Origin: Polytrichum commune
Taxonomy: Eukaryota > Streptophyta > Polytrichopsida > Polytrichales > Polytrichaceae
NCBI GenBank assembly: GCA_950295325.1
Contig: OX485806.1
Span: forward strand, 30,382,001-30,446,000
Length of the DNA: 64,000 nt
Direction of reading: 5' to 3'
Made by a program: the position numbers and the translations under genes. Positions within the stretch are counted from its first letter, which is position 1. Every line of letters begins with the position of its first letter. Of this stretch, positions 25,172 to 37,600 are shown piece after piece. The notes beneath the pieces are model-generated. The model was not told the DNA's origin. It saw nothing but the letters and a program-made list of their open reading frames with translations, and ran no database searches.

Positions 25172-25710
25172 CTACACATCTACACGACGGGCGTCCCCAT
25201 CACAATCCTGCACTATTTCCACCACATTGTCCTCTTCATCTGGATAATCATCTGAGTAGTAGTCGATTTTGATCACATCAGTTTGATCGCTCTCCAGCAC
25301 GACAAAGGCCACTGCACGCATCATGATGCACAGGGTCACAACCATGCATCTCATACAGTAAAGTTCTCCTTCAGAAAGGTTTTGAGAGATTGTGGGCTTA
25401 CTGTCGTAACGATCCCGCAACTTGTCCTTGAGTTCCTTGTTCTTGATTGGGTTGCCGTAGACGGCAGGAGCATAGACAAAGATGGTTGTCTGCATGCATA
25501 TAGTAATTTTTGAAGCCGATGAATTAATGGCATCATCTCGACAGTACAGAGGAGCTCTGAGCACAATTTGCATGATTGTTGCTGCACATTTTTATCCAGG
25601 TTTTGTTTTTTGTTTTCTATTTTTATTTATTTATTTTCTTCTCATTTTTCAGAGGGAGTGCAGAACGCGATCTTCTTAAGAGAGAAGAAGCTATTCACAT
25701 CCACAATTTT

Positions 25711-25917
25711 GGATGAAGGATGGAAAATAAGGATTAAGGATGAAAAATAAGGATTAAGGATGAACAATAAAGATTAAGGATGAACAATAAAGATTAAGGA
25801 TGGAAAATAAGGATTAAGGATGAACAACAAAGATTAAGGATGGAAAATAAGGATTAAGGATGAACAATAAAGATTAAGGATGAACAATAAGGATTAAGGA
25901 TGGAAAATAAGGATGAA
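25711..25917. repeat. 20-bp minisatellite in an intron of L copy A
   Basis: About ten tandem units alternate between GGATGAACAATAAAGATTAA-like and GGATGGAAAATAAGGATTAA-like forms. No equivalent array is seen in the L copy at 42-44 kb. Confidence 0.93.
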
Positions 25918-27182
25918 GCAATTTTAATCCAAATTTAGGTATTTCCATCCAAAAACAATGATACCTTTCAAAAATTGACAATAAAGCCAAAAGAGGGAAT
26001 ATATAGTCAAATATTCTCTACCAAAAAAATGTATATAACGTTTTGAGAGATACATCGTCCAAAAACAATTCATTGTTTGTAAGGAACCTGCACTTCTAGA
26101 GGAAAAACATGACGTAGTGGCACGAATCACAAAACCATGAGGTATGGAGAGGAGGCTTGAGAGCAAGTTCCATATGTATGGTTCTCTAATTCTATGGCTC
26201 GTCCTCGCATGGTTTGTGCCACTTACACTACTGGTATCGAGTGGATTTAATGTCATATTCGTTTGTCAACTTTGTGACATTCTTAATTTCCACTGAGAGA
26301 AAGTGTCATTTGTGACATTATTTTGCTTAGTAAGTTGATTCTAATGCAGTCAAAATGCATTAGAGTCATGACGAGCCATTCGTTGCGTTCTCCTACTGGT
26401 AAACCGGCTCTAGCTTCAGGTATTCATCATTCATGCAATGTTCAGTAAGCGTAGATGGAGATATGGATACAGAAAATAGCAGATTGTACTTAAGTAGTAT
26501 CTTGCGAATGGACCAGAAATGCTCACGCTGTCACCCTTGAGTTCATCACGAGTCATCATGTCGTGAATGCGTCCATCTGATTCGGAGTCACTCTGCAAGC
26601 ATATCATCAATGTTAGATAATCGCTATATATAGTCGACACACAGAACAAATGCTTTGCGTGCAGAATGATTTGGACATCATAACGGAATTACTGTAAAGC
26701 TAAATATCCAAAATGTGATCCAGTGTATGTTCCTCCGCATATTATAGACGGCTTGACCCATCTCAAGTACCGAAGCCATCTCTTGATGCAGTTTCAATGT
26801 CGTCCCTCCTTGAGACTTGTAGAAAATCAGCGCCGCGGTGTAAGTTTGGAGTGTCACGATACTGGCATGCGTTGATCCGAGGCAGGGTTGTGCAAGGATC
26901 TGTATCCCGATCTTCAAATACCTGCAGGAAGCCTATAGAATCATCGTCATGGCAAGTTGTGAAGCTCGATCCAGTCAAAGCAACGGACATTGGGGATACA
27001 CTGAGTTCTACAAAACAACGTTGACATTAACAATCACATTCATGAGCAGTGGTTGACGCAATACAAACTTAGTCTGCAGCCTCTAAGAACAATGATCAGC
27101 GTACTTAAATCGATTAATGATGTCGTAGTCGCCTCTGACCAGGTTCTCGGTGTTGGATGCAACAGAAAGAGTTGCAAGGTCC

Positions 27183-27190
27183 GTTATATA
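27183..27190 (-). promoter_or_regulatory. TATA box of L copy A, conserved in three copies
   Basis: TATATAAC on the minus strand, preceded by CCTCGCC. The same core stands at 49687-49680 (-) and 42011-42018 (+), followed in all three by a conserved stretch containing GCATCCAACACCGAGAACCT. Conservation in the diverged copy argues that it is a functional core promoter. Confidence 0.65.
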
Positions 27191-28051
27191 GGCGAGGGAT
27201 CATTGCAGGATTCAGGCTGGACCATGCCGTCACCCAGTCGGTAAGGGAAACGGCTCCGGTGATGTCCAGCTGCTGGACAAAAAAAGTTCTCTAGCCAATA
27301 AATTTGAGTATCACATCTGGAATTACTGAATTTCCATACATCCATACAGCAGGTCAGACATCAACAGCAACACTTAATATAGTCTATAGCTAGCTGTTGC
27401 AGGATAGAAATTACTAGTTGCAAGCATGGAGGGCTACGCTTTAAGTTTACGGACCTAGAATCCCTCATATTAGTATAGATTCTGCCTGCGCTTACACAGT
27501 TAACGTAATTCCTTTTGAACACTATACATGAAATTATATGCTCACCATTCTTTACACTAGTCAATGCGGGCACCATCAACAACAAACCCTCTAACTCAAC
27601 AATACCTGAATGGATACAAAGTTGCCCATGTAACGACCCACTGTCAAGAACCTATTGAAATCTATATATCACCAAAATGTCCGAAATATGTCACATAACT
27701 TAGTTCTAAAATAAAAGGAAATTAGATAACCGACAAACATCTACATATCCCCAGCTTATTGAGGCCACCTACTGAAAGAATGGCCATACCTTTACCCAGC
27801 ATCATGGCCATGATCCGGATTAGGCAAACGGGCTCACATTCAGGTCGATGTCCGAACATTGACATTTGTCTTTTCTTTTCTTTTCTTTTTCTTTTCACCA
27901 TTTTGCATGTTTCATTTTCCGAAGCTCAATCTGCAGCAGGTTTGGAACTCGTAAACAATTAGTACTGAGGCATTTACCTAGTATACTTCCTATCATCCAT
28001 TCAGTGTAGTTCCACATCGCAGGTTACGAGTATCCCTACAGAATGCCAACC

Positions 28052-28059
28052 TGACGTCA
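28052..28059. promoter_or_regulatory. TGACGTCA palindrome upstream of R
   Basis: A perfect bZIP-type (CRE/TGA) site. It is kept at 50551-50558 in the young copy and at 34613-34620 in the diverged inverted copy, where surrounding bases have changed. That suggests a regulatory role for R. Confidence 0.5.
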
Positions 28060-29421
28060 TACCCCTGACTGACTTTTGGAATTGCCCCTCCTGCTATTGC
28101 GGGAACTGACACAGTTGAATATGTTCGTGCGGAGGACAGGGGACTGCCACGTGGACACTAGATCATTTTTAGGTACACTAGCTAAGTGTCACGGTAGCCG
28201 GCTGAGCCAGCCACGTGATAGAATGTCTCACCAGCGTTCAACAGCAATTCACCTGGTCTCTGGCATCACTCAAAAGACTGCGAAATCGGTAATTGTAACT
28301 GTTTGGAGGCTTGACTGTACATGCTGCATGCATATTTGTTTATGGTTTTCGTCGGCGTCGAGAGCAACTTAGGAATCATCCAAATTGCCAAATTAAGTAC
28401 CCAAGGTTTCCTTTACCCTCACGTGGTGGCGCCCTCCGAAGATTACATACATATAGTATAATTGCTGTTTCTTCTAGCGACGACGAGTTTGACTCAGTAA
28501 TACATCCAGTAATTGAGTGCATAGCTGTCGACCTTGTCTGTGACAAGTAGTCCACTTTCAGTGATAATAAGGGATTCCCGAGTACGATATGATGTATCAT
28601 CAATTGAGGAGCTACAAATCTGAGGAATTAACATCTCTAACTGAGAGAATGCGACTGTTAGTTTCTTTCCTGCATATGTGGCGACGTCTACCGGCTATGA
28701 TGGTAAAAAACTGAACTTGATGAGTGGCGTCGATGTCGGTAACCGTCGGTAACAGTGTTAACGTACCACATTCAATCTCCGACAAGAGTGAGCGACGTTG
28801 TTGACTGCGGAGTTGATACACCTCGTACTCACAGCACAATTCATTCACATTCTCCTCGGATTTTAAACGCAAATCAATGGCAGTTTTATATGTTGAACAT
28901 GAACTTGTAATGTTGCCGGTGCAGTATACACACATGCATGTGCGATAATTAACCCAGAGAGGAAAAACTTAGGAGGAGACATGAGCAATTCCCTCTCCGC
29001 GGGTGGGGGCGACAAGGTCATCCTCCGACGTGGAAAAGAGTAGGCTTCACTACTAGTTGGATGGGACCTGTAATTTCATGAAGGCTTTACAAAGTGCTCA
29101 TATTTCAAACCTGCATTTACTGAAAGGGAAAAATCGCTGGCTTTGGAGGATTAACTGAATAGAGCGCAAGTTGGAATGCTCCATCATTCAATAAGGCCGC
29201 TTCAGGTCTAAAACCTGATCATCATATTCTCCGCCATGACAACCTGGATGGAAACATGGGTTGATTCGGCTGGAGCATCAGCAGTACCTAGCTCATGCGG
29301 ATGCATGGGTACTAGAATAGAAATAGGAAAACTAAATAGTTCATTCGACGTACCCAGTACTACAGAGTTAATGTTGCGGCGCGAGCGTCTTGATTGTGGG
29401 TCAGCTTGGGTGTATTTCTGA
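28052..29421 (+). pseudogene. Cassette gene R, copy A (unknown function, frames disrupted)
   Basis: The plus-strand region aligns, inverted, with 34620-33484. Conserved pieces in order: promoter word TGACGTCA (28052-28059), an exon reading FVGVESNLGIIQ near 28350, an exon with SSDDEFDSVIHPVIE near 28475, an exon with YVATSTGYDG near 28670, then QSPTRVSDVVD near 28780. A downstream frame, 29236-29421, starts MTTWMETWVDSAG. The third and fourth pieces are out of frame with each other compared with the copy at 33.5 kb (a stop falls before the SPTRVSD piece), so this copy looks broken. No known domain. It is divergent from L, with about 0.9 kb between their starts. Confidence 0.4.
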
Positions 29422-32400
29422 CGGCAGTCTTGATTTTGTTAGCAACTCTCCGGCATGTGTTGTTTTAATCTTGACTTGTTTGATTTCCTTGGCATCGGGT
29501 GCAGTTCTTCGCAGCAGGAGTGTGCATCATGAATATTTTATGTAACTAATTGAAGCATGATTGACTGAGGAGCGAGGAGAGCGAACGAACAAGTTGCGCC
29601 CCATGACCGGAGTAATTAAGCAACTGTTGGTCTCTGATCGGATCAATTTATCTATAGTGGAGGCCCGGTTTCATTCCCCGAAGTTCGTGCACCCTGAATT
29701 CCAACCTGTCAGGCCCCGAAGAGTGTTAAGTTAATCAATAATACACTTGAATCAGTTAAGATTATCCCGTTAGAGGCGTTCCTGGCGGGATGGGATCAGC
29801 AATGACTCCGGGAAGTAAATTCATCTCAACGGGAGCAAATATCACCATCCTGTGGAGAGCAGGCAATACAAGAAGAGGAATTGATTGATGCCCGGGGCGG
29901 CAATCTGCATTTTATAATGAGCAATTCATTTGTGTTTGTTATGCATATTTTCGTTTCACAAATCTTATCTTCTCAATGACTTTGGTCTTGTTGCAAGGAA
30001 CTCAAGAAGTTCTTATATGATATAGTTGACCTCCGTATTTCCTGTGGGCAACGAATTAAGAATAATAAAATAATAAGTTGCGAATTTATCAAGCATGGGT
30101 CTTAGGATATAATAAGAGTTTTCCAACCCTTATTAAATAAAACTGTTCTCATAATGTCATATTACATCTTGTTATATCTTATTTTGACATTTGTTATTCT
30201 AATCAAATCATTACTTCATGTTTAATTATGAACTTATCATAAATTGTCAAAGCATAACTTTGTTGATGAGCCATGATTAGCATGTGTTTATGCTTTGGGG
30301 ATTGATGGTACCTACTTCCTTTGTCAAGATAATAACACTGATTTTGACACAATCAATCTTGATCAATTCCAAAACTTAAGTTAAAGTTCTTAGACCATCT
30401 AGTGCAACACCCTCTATTGCTTTACAATGTGCATATTATTTGTAATTGTGCATTGAGTGCCTACTTCTAGAGATCCAAGGCCAACCAAGGAGGCTAGGGC
30501 TTGACACCCACCTCTTTAAGTTAATAGGCTCCCATCACTGTTATTGAGGTAAAGGGGATTTAGGCAAATTCTAACCTCTATATATTTTTGTTTAGTGAAT
30601 CCCTGTACACTAATCCAAGGCTAATTCTGGGTTAAATTGTCTTAAGAAATAAATTCATTCTACAATTTAGTTAATTGCGTTTTCATCTTGGGACACTAAA
30701 CTGGAATGTTGGACCTTGGTGGGGGCCCAACTCAAAGAGGTGGGTGTCCAACCCTAGCCCTAGTTTGGAAATCATGCACGTGTTATTAGTGAGAAATCAA
30801 AACCTCACTCACATATTAACAATATGCGACCAACTAGTACATTTATCTCAAAATTCAAATATAATAATGTACCCAACTTCCTACCAATTTGTGTGGGTCC
30901 CATATTGAGGATATGTCCAAGGTTAACACCACATTGATGCATTGATTGCTGTAGATACATCTTGAATCTAGATATTATGCTTCATCGTAGATTTGCTAAT
31001 GCAACAAAAATTTCGTTATGTAAATCTTAGCGATAGAAGTTGGAGAACATGGGGGAGAACCGCATAACATATACATTATAATTTATTATACTTTAGACTA
31101 GAAAAAAACCCATTTCAAAATCCATCCCATTTTCCCCCTTGCCCTTCTACTGCTATCATCCGCCATCATCCACGTCCTCCTTCCAACGCGACCACTCCAT
31201 CTACACCTATCAACCTGCATAGCCATTCATTCAAAAGGGGGCCATGTGCCACCAGGGGGAAGGGGGGGGGGGGGGTCTTCCTCTCTACCCCACTCTCCCT
31301 ATCCTGAATTTAACATGTAGAGTAGGAGGAGCAAAGTGGGGCACTGGCCAGATGTAGGGCATGCTCTTGAGGTTTTTTTAACTTTTTTTAATTTGAGGGA
31401 ATTTTATAATAAAATCTACTAATATATGAGTTGTCATAATATTATTCAGATTCATGACAATGTTATGTGGCACTGATAGTATTTAGAGGAATATTCCTCA
31501 TATCCAGTCTGAATGTGAAGAATATTTTGCAAAATATTGTCAGTCCCACATAACATTGTTATGGATCTAAATAATGTTATGGTGGTGTATTAGAGCACCC
31601 AAATGATTGTATGAGGAGTGGAGAAATGATTGCAAAAGGAGGTACTAGGAGGTGAGTTGGGTTTGAGTGATGTGAGATTGTGTCGTGCAATTTGAAAGTT
31701 GTGATTGATTTGGAGGCTTGTGATTGGCTTGAGGGTTGTGAGTAAAAGCAAAACAAAAATTTCTATGCCTTCCATTTCAACGTGCATTTTTGTTTTGTTT
31801 AATATGGTTTTTTTGACTTCAAAAAATATAAATTTTCTTACAAAAATATTAGATATTGTTGGCTGCAAGATTTAGCATTTTTCTTTTTTAAATGATTTTG
31901 ATGATATTTTTGGGGTTTTCCTTGAAGTTGACTACTAGTAGCAATCAACCAAATAATTGACTAGTTGATCACTTGCTTTCAGTGACTCAACTGTAGCTGC
32001 ATTCAACTTAGAGCAATTGGCTAGCTGGGTCATTGTTGAACCAAAATACCACAAATTGCCCCAAAAGAGGATTCTTTTGATCTTTTAGCCAACAAGATCT
32101 AATGGTCCAAAATTTTATTTTGGGAATTTTTTGATTTTATGATCCTTTTGTAGTCAACGGTTTTGTCAACTAGTACCCCAAGGGTTGGACTCTTCATACC
32201 ACGTATGTACAAACTAATGAGAGTGTAAGAATATGGATTGATATTTTAGGTATTAGTTTACATAGTATACATAAGGGAGGGATTTAATTTTTCTCTAGTG
32301 TGTACATAAAAAAGAACCTATTAGAATATTTGAAGTAAAGGGAGATGTACAAATGGGTTTAATGCAATGATCATTAAGTTGTATGGTAATATGGATGAAG

Positions 32401-33483
32401 ATATGCTCAATGACTTTCTCGTTGGAAAGTGAAAGTGAAAGTGAAAGTAAAAGTGAAAGTGGACAATAATAAAAGACAATTTTAATCTTGATTTACATTT
32501 TGTATGTGTAGTGAAGGCATTTATTACATTAATTGGAATATCTTAGAATAAATACACGAGTCAATTTTCCAACATGCCGTTAGTACATATACATTCTCTA
32601 TAAACATCTCGTATATAGGGGGTTTAATTTCATAGTGACCCATGCGTGCCATTTAGATTTCCAATGAAGAATCCACCTCCGGGTTGCTTGTTAGGTAACA
32701 ATCAAACACGCAATTGACTAGGCGTTGGCTGCGACAATTAACCCATGCGTAAATTGTTCAATTTACCCCCCATTGACATGGCGCAACATGACAAACGCCG
32801 ACGTGTAATCTCTGCTCATTGCTGATTTATAATGATATTGTAGGTTTTAAGGCAACCTTAAAATGGAATTTCTTTTGCTAGATAATTTGAGCACTATAAA
32901 CTTAATTTTATAATTGATATGATGATCTTGATGAAAGAGGTACAGAGAAATTAATTCCGAGTCTTCTTACATTGCCTGCTATTCAGAGGTGTGGTCATTC
33001 CTCTCAATACAATTAATTTACTTCAATTCATTGCTGCTCCCATCCCACCAGCAAAACCCCGGAAAAACAACCGATCACTACACTAAATATTTTATGTAAT
33101 GTCTTATTTTATTTTTATTTTATGTCACTGTGGTAATTTTCTAATGAGACTTCTTATGATTAGGTTTACAAATATTGTCATCCCAATCTACTTTTTTTTC
33201 ATCCTTTTTTTTAATTTTAATTTTTTTTTGTATAAATTGTATCCTGAAATTTTTGTAATGAAGTACTATCACTGATGATTGAACTGGATGAAAATTCACT
33301 TAGTAAGTGACATTATTTGCAACACTGCATATCTATAATTTACAATTAAAAAAAGAAGGAATGACAAATAACATTAGGCTTACATTCAGTGTTGGTGACA
33401 CTAGTTTATCTTTAAGTCCACCAAGTTTCTCCTTTCTGGGTTTCTCGCACATGTGTGTTCACTGCACCGGTGCATTAACCTAG
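29422..33483. other. Noncoding right part of duplicated block and flank
   Basis: No gene recognised. It contains a G tract (31261-31275), a GAAAGT hexamer array, and a stretch from about 31590 to 32210 with CAAGATCT-type words also seen near 18.5 kb. After 32353 the sequence has no counterpart in the second copy. Confidence 0.5.
32424..32461. repeat. GAAAGT hexanucleotide microsatellite
   Basis: About six tandem units with one variant (GTAAAA). Confidence 0.9.
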
Positions 33484-34620
33484 TTATGCGAAATTCAATC
33501 CGCCATTAATTTGCATTTGAAATCCGAAGACACTGTGAATGCTTGGTGTATCAACTACGTGGTCAACGACGTCGCTAACTCTTGTCGGAGATTGAATCTG
33601 GTGAGTAGTTACACTGTTACCGATAGTTAAGTGACACCAATGCTGCTCATAAAGTTCGAAAATTATTCCAGAATCAATTTTAGCCGGCACCTCCAAATGA
33701 ATCACCATGACATATGCAGAATAGAATCAAGCAGTCGAATCATTCTAGTAAGAGATGCTCATTCTTCAGATTTGTAGAGCCTCAATTTGTAGACACATCA
33801 TCATGGTCCTCCTGGGGAATCACTTGTCCCTGAAAGTGGTGTACTTGCCACCGACAGGGTCAACAGTTATGGAGTCTGGACTTCATTTATGAATACACTG
33901 AGAAATGAGTCAAACTCGCTGTCGTTGTAAGAAAACTACTATTCTATGATCATATTGAAGCTACTCTAAATAGTCCTATAAGTGGGTGGGAAATTAGCAT
34001 GGAAATAATAAGCATGGCCACACTAATTTTCTAGTCAAGGTGGAAGTATTGTGGGTCCAACATCTTGGGCCTTCTCTTAAGTCTTTGCCAAGATTTTCGA
34101 CCAACACATTGAATATTACTTGTAAACCAAAAGTACCGCAACATAAAAATATTCACCCACATGAATTTTCTAGGAAAATTATTATTGTGGCCCACACTAA
34201 TTCTCACGATAAGAATTAGCATAAGCTGTAGACAATTATTGTGGCCCCCCAGTAATAGGTCTATTTAGTGTAGCTAGTCTTCTGAAGGCACCACCACGCG
34301 CCGTGGTGAAAGGAAAGCTGGGGCTGATCAATTTGGGAGTTTTGGACGATGCCCATAAACTTGCTCTCGACGCCGACAAAAGACTTAAATAGGTAACTTA
34401 TGTATGCACAGTCAAGCCACCAAAACAGTTTATGAGGATGGATATTGATCCGTACAAAGAGTCTTCCAACGAGTGATGCCACGGAGACAATGCAAGGTGA
34501 ATTACTAATGCACTGTTGTGGCGACATTCCATGTGGCAACTTATATAATTGTATAGGTTCCAGCATTAGCAGAAGGGTGCGCAAACTAAGATTTCTCAGT
34601 CAGCCTGCAGTGTGACGTCA
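33484..34620 (-). CDS. Cassette gene R, diverged inverted copy
   Basis: Minus-strand counterpart of R. Pieces in order: promoter word TGACGTCA (34613-34620), frame 34584-34261 with FKSFVGVESKFMGIVQ, an exon near 33925 reading NDSEFDSF, then a long open last exon (33708-33484) with VIHLEVPAKIDSG, QIQSPTRVSDVVD and an ending in NGGLNFA. Unlike in the other copies, the last exon is uninterrupted here, so this may be the most intact R gene. Exact splice sites were not fixed. No domain recognised. Together with L at 42.0 kb it forms a second divergent cassette. Confidence 0.4.
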
Positions 34621-34649
34621 GGCTGACATTGTGCAGGGGCACTTGGAGC

Positions 34650-37600
34650 CTGTGATGTGGACCTAAAATATTGGATTTACACTGATATGTGCAACTGGGA
34701 GCATTCGCAAACCGGTTGGCAAATTGGCTCGGGCCAAAACCAAATCACAGAAACTCATATCTTTTGGTTTTTATAGATCCGAAGAGCACCCACACTGATT
34801 GTCAATATTTATGTATTTTGTTACTGTGGTAATAACTATTCAAAGTGGTTGTGGGATATCAACAACTTTCTGTAGGGCAACCTAATTGCACGTATCAGTG
34901 TAGACGAGGTATATCACAGATGGTGTTTCCAGTATTTCATGAGTTGTGCAAATTGATCTTAAATTTGTGTGTGTGTTTGTGGTTTTTTTTGTTTTTGGTT
35001 TGGGAGACAAACGGTCAAAAAAGAAAAAGCCACGAATGAATTAAGGACTACAAAGACACAACATGGTCCCTCACGCGTGGCACACCACCGCGTAAAGTGA
35101 AGATTGAGCTTGAAAGGAAAGAACACATATTGCATGTATGTTGTTCAAATCGACATTCACTATAGAAGCCCATGTTGAATGTGTATTACAGTCTATATTA
35201 AGGAGTTCTTGCGTATTTCTAAAGCATCGCCTTGCATGCTTACAAATTCTCATACAATAGCTACCAATAGATGTGATTTCTAACCTCGTGTATAGAAATT
35301 GTTAGTGCATATCACTTTTTCCAGGCCTTGTGAGTAGAAGGAGTATTTACATGTTAAGCAGAAGTACTATCACTTCAAGTTCATGGCCACTTCTAGTGTA
35401 CATTAACTTTAGGCTAGTAAACATGAAAGCCACGCAACTTTCTTGCTATAATTACTCTGCTCTTATTATGTGTAAGGATTTCTCCTCCAATAAGGACCTT
35501 AATACCATTAGGATCAAGAGTGTATAAATACGTTGTCAATGTACTAACCTATTGTAATGCATTTGCACAAGGGGCGTATAATACATTTTCATATAGGAAT
35601 AGGGGCAATTTACTTGCTTGTATGCAACCATCTTTACACTCACATGAGAGTATTATCCATTTGTGAATAATGAAACTCTTCTTGATGCAATTTCCTTGCC
35701 ACCTTCAAACCAACCACATGGTATTGACCAACACTTTTGAATGTGAGAAACTTCAAGGTTTCAATTCATGGTAAATACAACTATTATTGAATGCATGGAA
35801 CATGACATGTTTCAATTTTTTATTTTCACTTTCAATGATGGAATACATGGACAAATGCTACACTGAAAAATTGGCATTCTCAAAGTAAATGTAAAGCTAT
35901 TGCCTTGTGATTCTAATCAAGGATTATGATTCAATATAGATTAATGTACTGTAATTAAAGTTTTTTTTATATAATCCAAGTGATTGGACCACATGTAAAT
36001 CATAAACAATGCTCCAAGGCTAATACAAAAAATTGAAACCACAAAGTGGATGTAATGGTATTCCCAAGAGCTACTGAGTCACAACTTCTTGATGTTATTA
36101 AACAATAATTGTTGAACACCATCACTGAGAGGAGAGGGGTTGATGATGCCAATCTTGAATTCCCTAAGAGACCAAAGTACCACCAAGTCCAAGTGTTTAT
36201 GCCCCCTCTTTGCTTCAGCCTCTCCTTTCTTCAACTAGATGTGAAGCTTTGAAAATTGATTGGTTGCATACATAACCACATTGGCAAGTACATCATGTAG
36301 ATTATTCATCTTCATGATTATAATGGTAATGCTCTATCAGTTTCTCCACTTGGATTCTCTGCATATTGACAAATTTAGAGACAAATAATATTTCAGATTT
36401 TAGACTTTTCATTGCATTTATCATACTAGAATATGATGCTTTATATTTATAGATTAAAAGTTAATGTAACACCTACAATTGGATTCATCATTCAAGACAC
36501 TAAATACCAATATTGATTGATACTTGAAATGTTACACCGATGCTACCCTTACGTACATGATTAAGAAGGTGACTTGAAGTTTTTTTTTGCAACTTTCATA
36601 AGTTTCGGCCTCGCTGTTAAAAACTGATGGACATAATTTTTTTTTTTTATACTATGAAGCAACTTCAAGCCTCTCTGCATCCGTTAATACCCTTTCCCAA
36701 AACTAGACCATTAAAATACCTCCCATACTAAAGTAAGATAAGTATCCTATATATTCTACATACTTTAAAATTTATGAAATCTATGCAACCAAGTCTTGAA
36801 GATATGTATGAAGGTCCAAATATTGTAAAATGTAAATTTAGAGCAAGAGTAGAGTAAAAATTGAAATGAAATTGCTTAACTTATTCAAAAAAATATCCTA
36901 GATGATAAAAATGAGGAAGAATGTATTAATTTTTGAATAAATGCCGGTTGGCCTCTTGTTAGTGAACATATTATATAGAAATTTTTAACTATATGGAGAA
37001 ACAAAGATAGGGGGTTGGAATAAAACCTTTGTTTGTTGCCTGAAAAGAGAAAGAAGCATTATAATAAGAGTAAATTTTGTGAATTTTAAGCATTTTAGAA
37101 TCTAGAGGAAGAATGAGAAACTCTTGTCATCTGCCTCAACCCAAGATGTTCACATGTTTTTAGAGCATTTTTTACTAAGTGTGATGAGTTTCTTCATTCT
37201 TAAGATGTAGAATCATACCATTATTCATTTGCTTGTACAAAATGTTTCATTTAAATCCATGCTCCAATGCAAATACAACAGGTAAAAATATTTTATAGAT
37301 TTTTTTAATTCGCAAGTAAAGTTCTAATATATTGTAAATCTTTTAGAAACTTGAATGCAATGAGAAGCAAATGACTATTAGATGTGTAGTATATAGATGA
37401 GTAATGCTTATTAGATGTGATATTTTTGTTTAAGCAATTCACATAATATGTATATAGAAATCGATAAGTTGTTTATATCATGTCTAGGGAGTTTTGAGAA
37501 ATTTTTCTCTTATGTTGCATTGGGATGGGTTTATGTTACATTTAGCCTAAAAGTTGTTGGATAGTGGATTTGGTTATTCTAAATGCAAAAAAATAAATCC

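Larger units (their letters stand above)
25172..27190 (-). pseudogene. Cassette gene L, copy A (multi-exon, unknown function, partly broken)
   Basis: Minus-strand exons recognised by homology to the copy at 42.0-43.7 kb: a 5' exon around 26990-26925 (MSVALTGSSFTT), an exon near 26630-26530 (SDSESDGRIHDMM), a shortened exon near 26225-26110, exon 25489-25402 (TTIFVYAPAVYG) and last exon 25311-25172 (FVVLESDQTDVI, stop TAG). The last two exons join in phase as in the other copy. The exon near 26.2 kb has lost about 40 bases, and the phase at its join differs from the other copy, so the gene is probably dead. The protein has an acidic C-terminus. A 20-bp minisatellite sits in one intron. The likely TATA box is at 27190-27183. 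No family was recognised. Confidence 0.5.
26802..32353. repeat. Segmental duplication, copy A
   Basis: A 5.55-kb block is repeated in direct orientation at 49299-55237. By eye, the first 3 kb differ by only scattered bases, while the last 2 kb show many more substitutions and indels. It contains the 5' part of L, the shared L-R intergenic region and gene R, then noncoding DNA. The target site of the MITE found in the other copy is empty here (AGTATACA near 32264). Confidence 0.95.
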
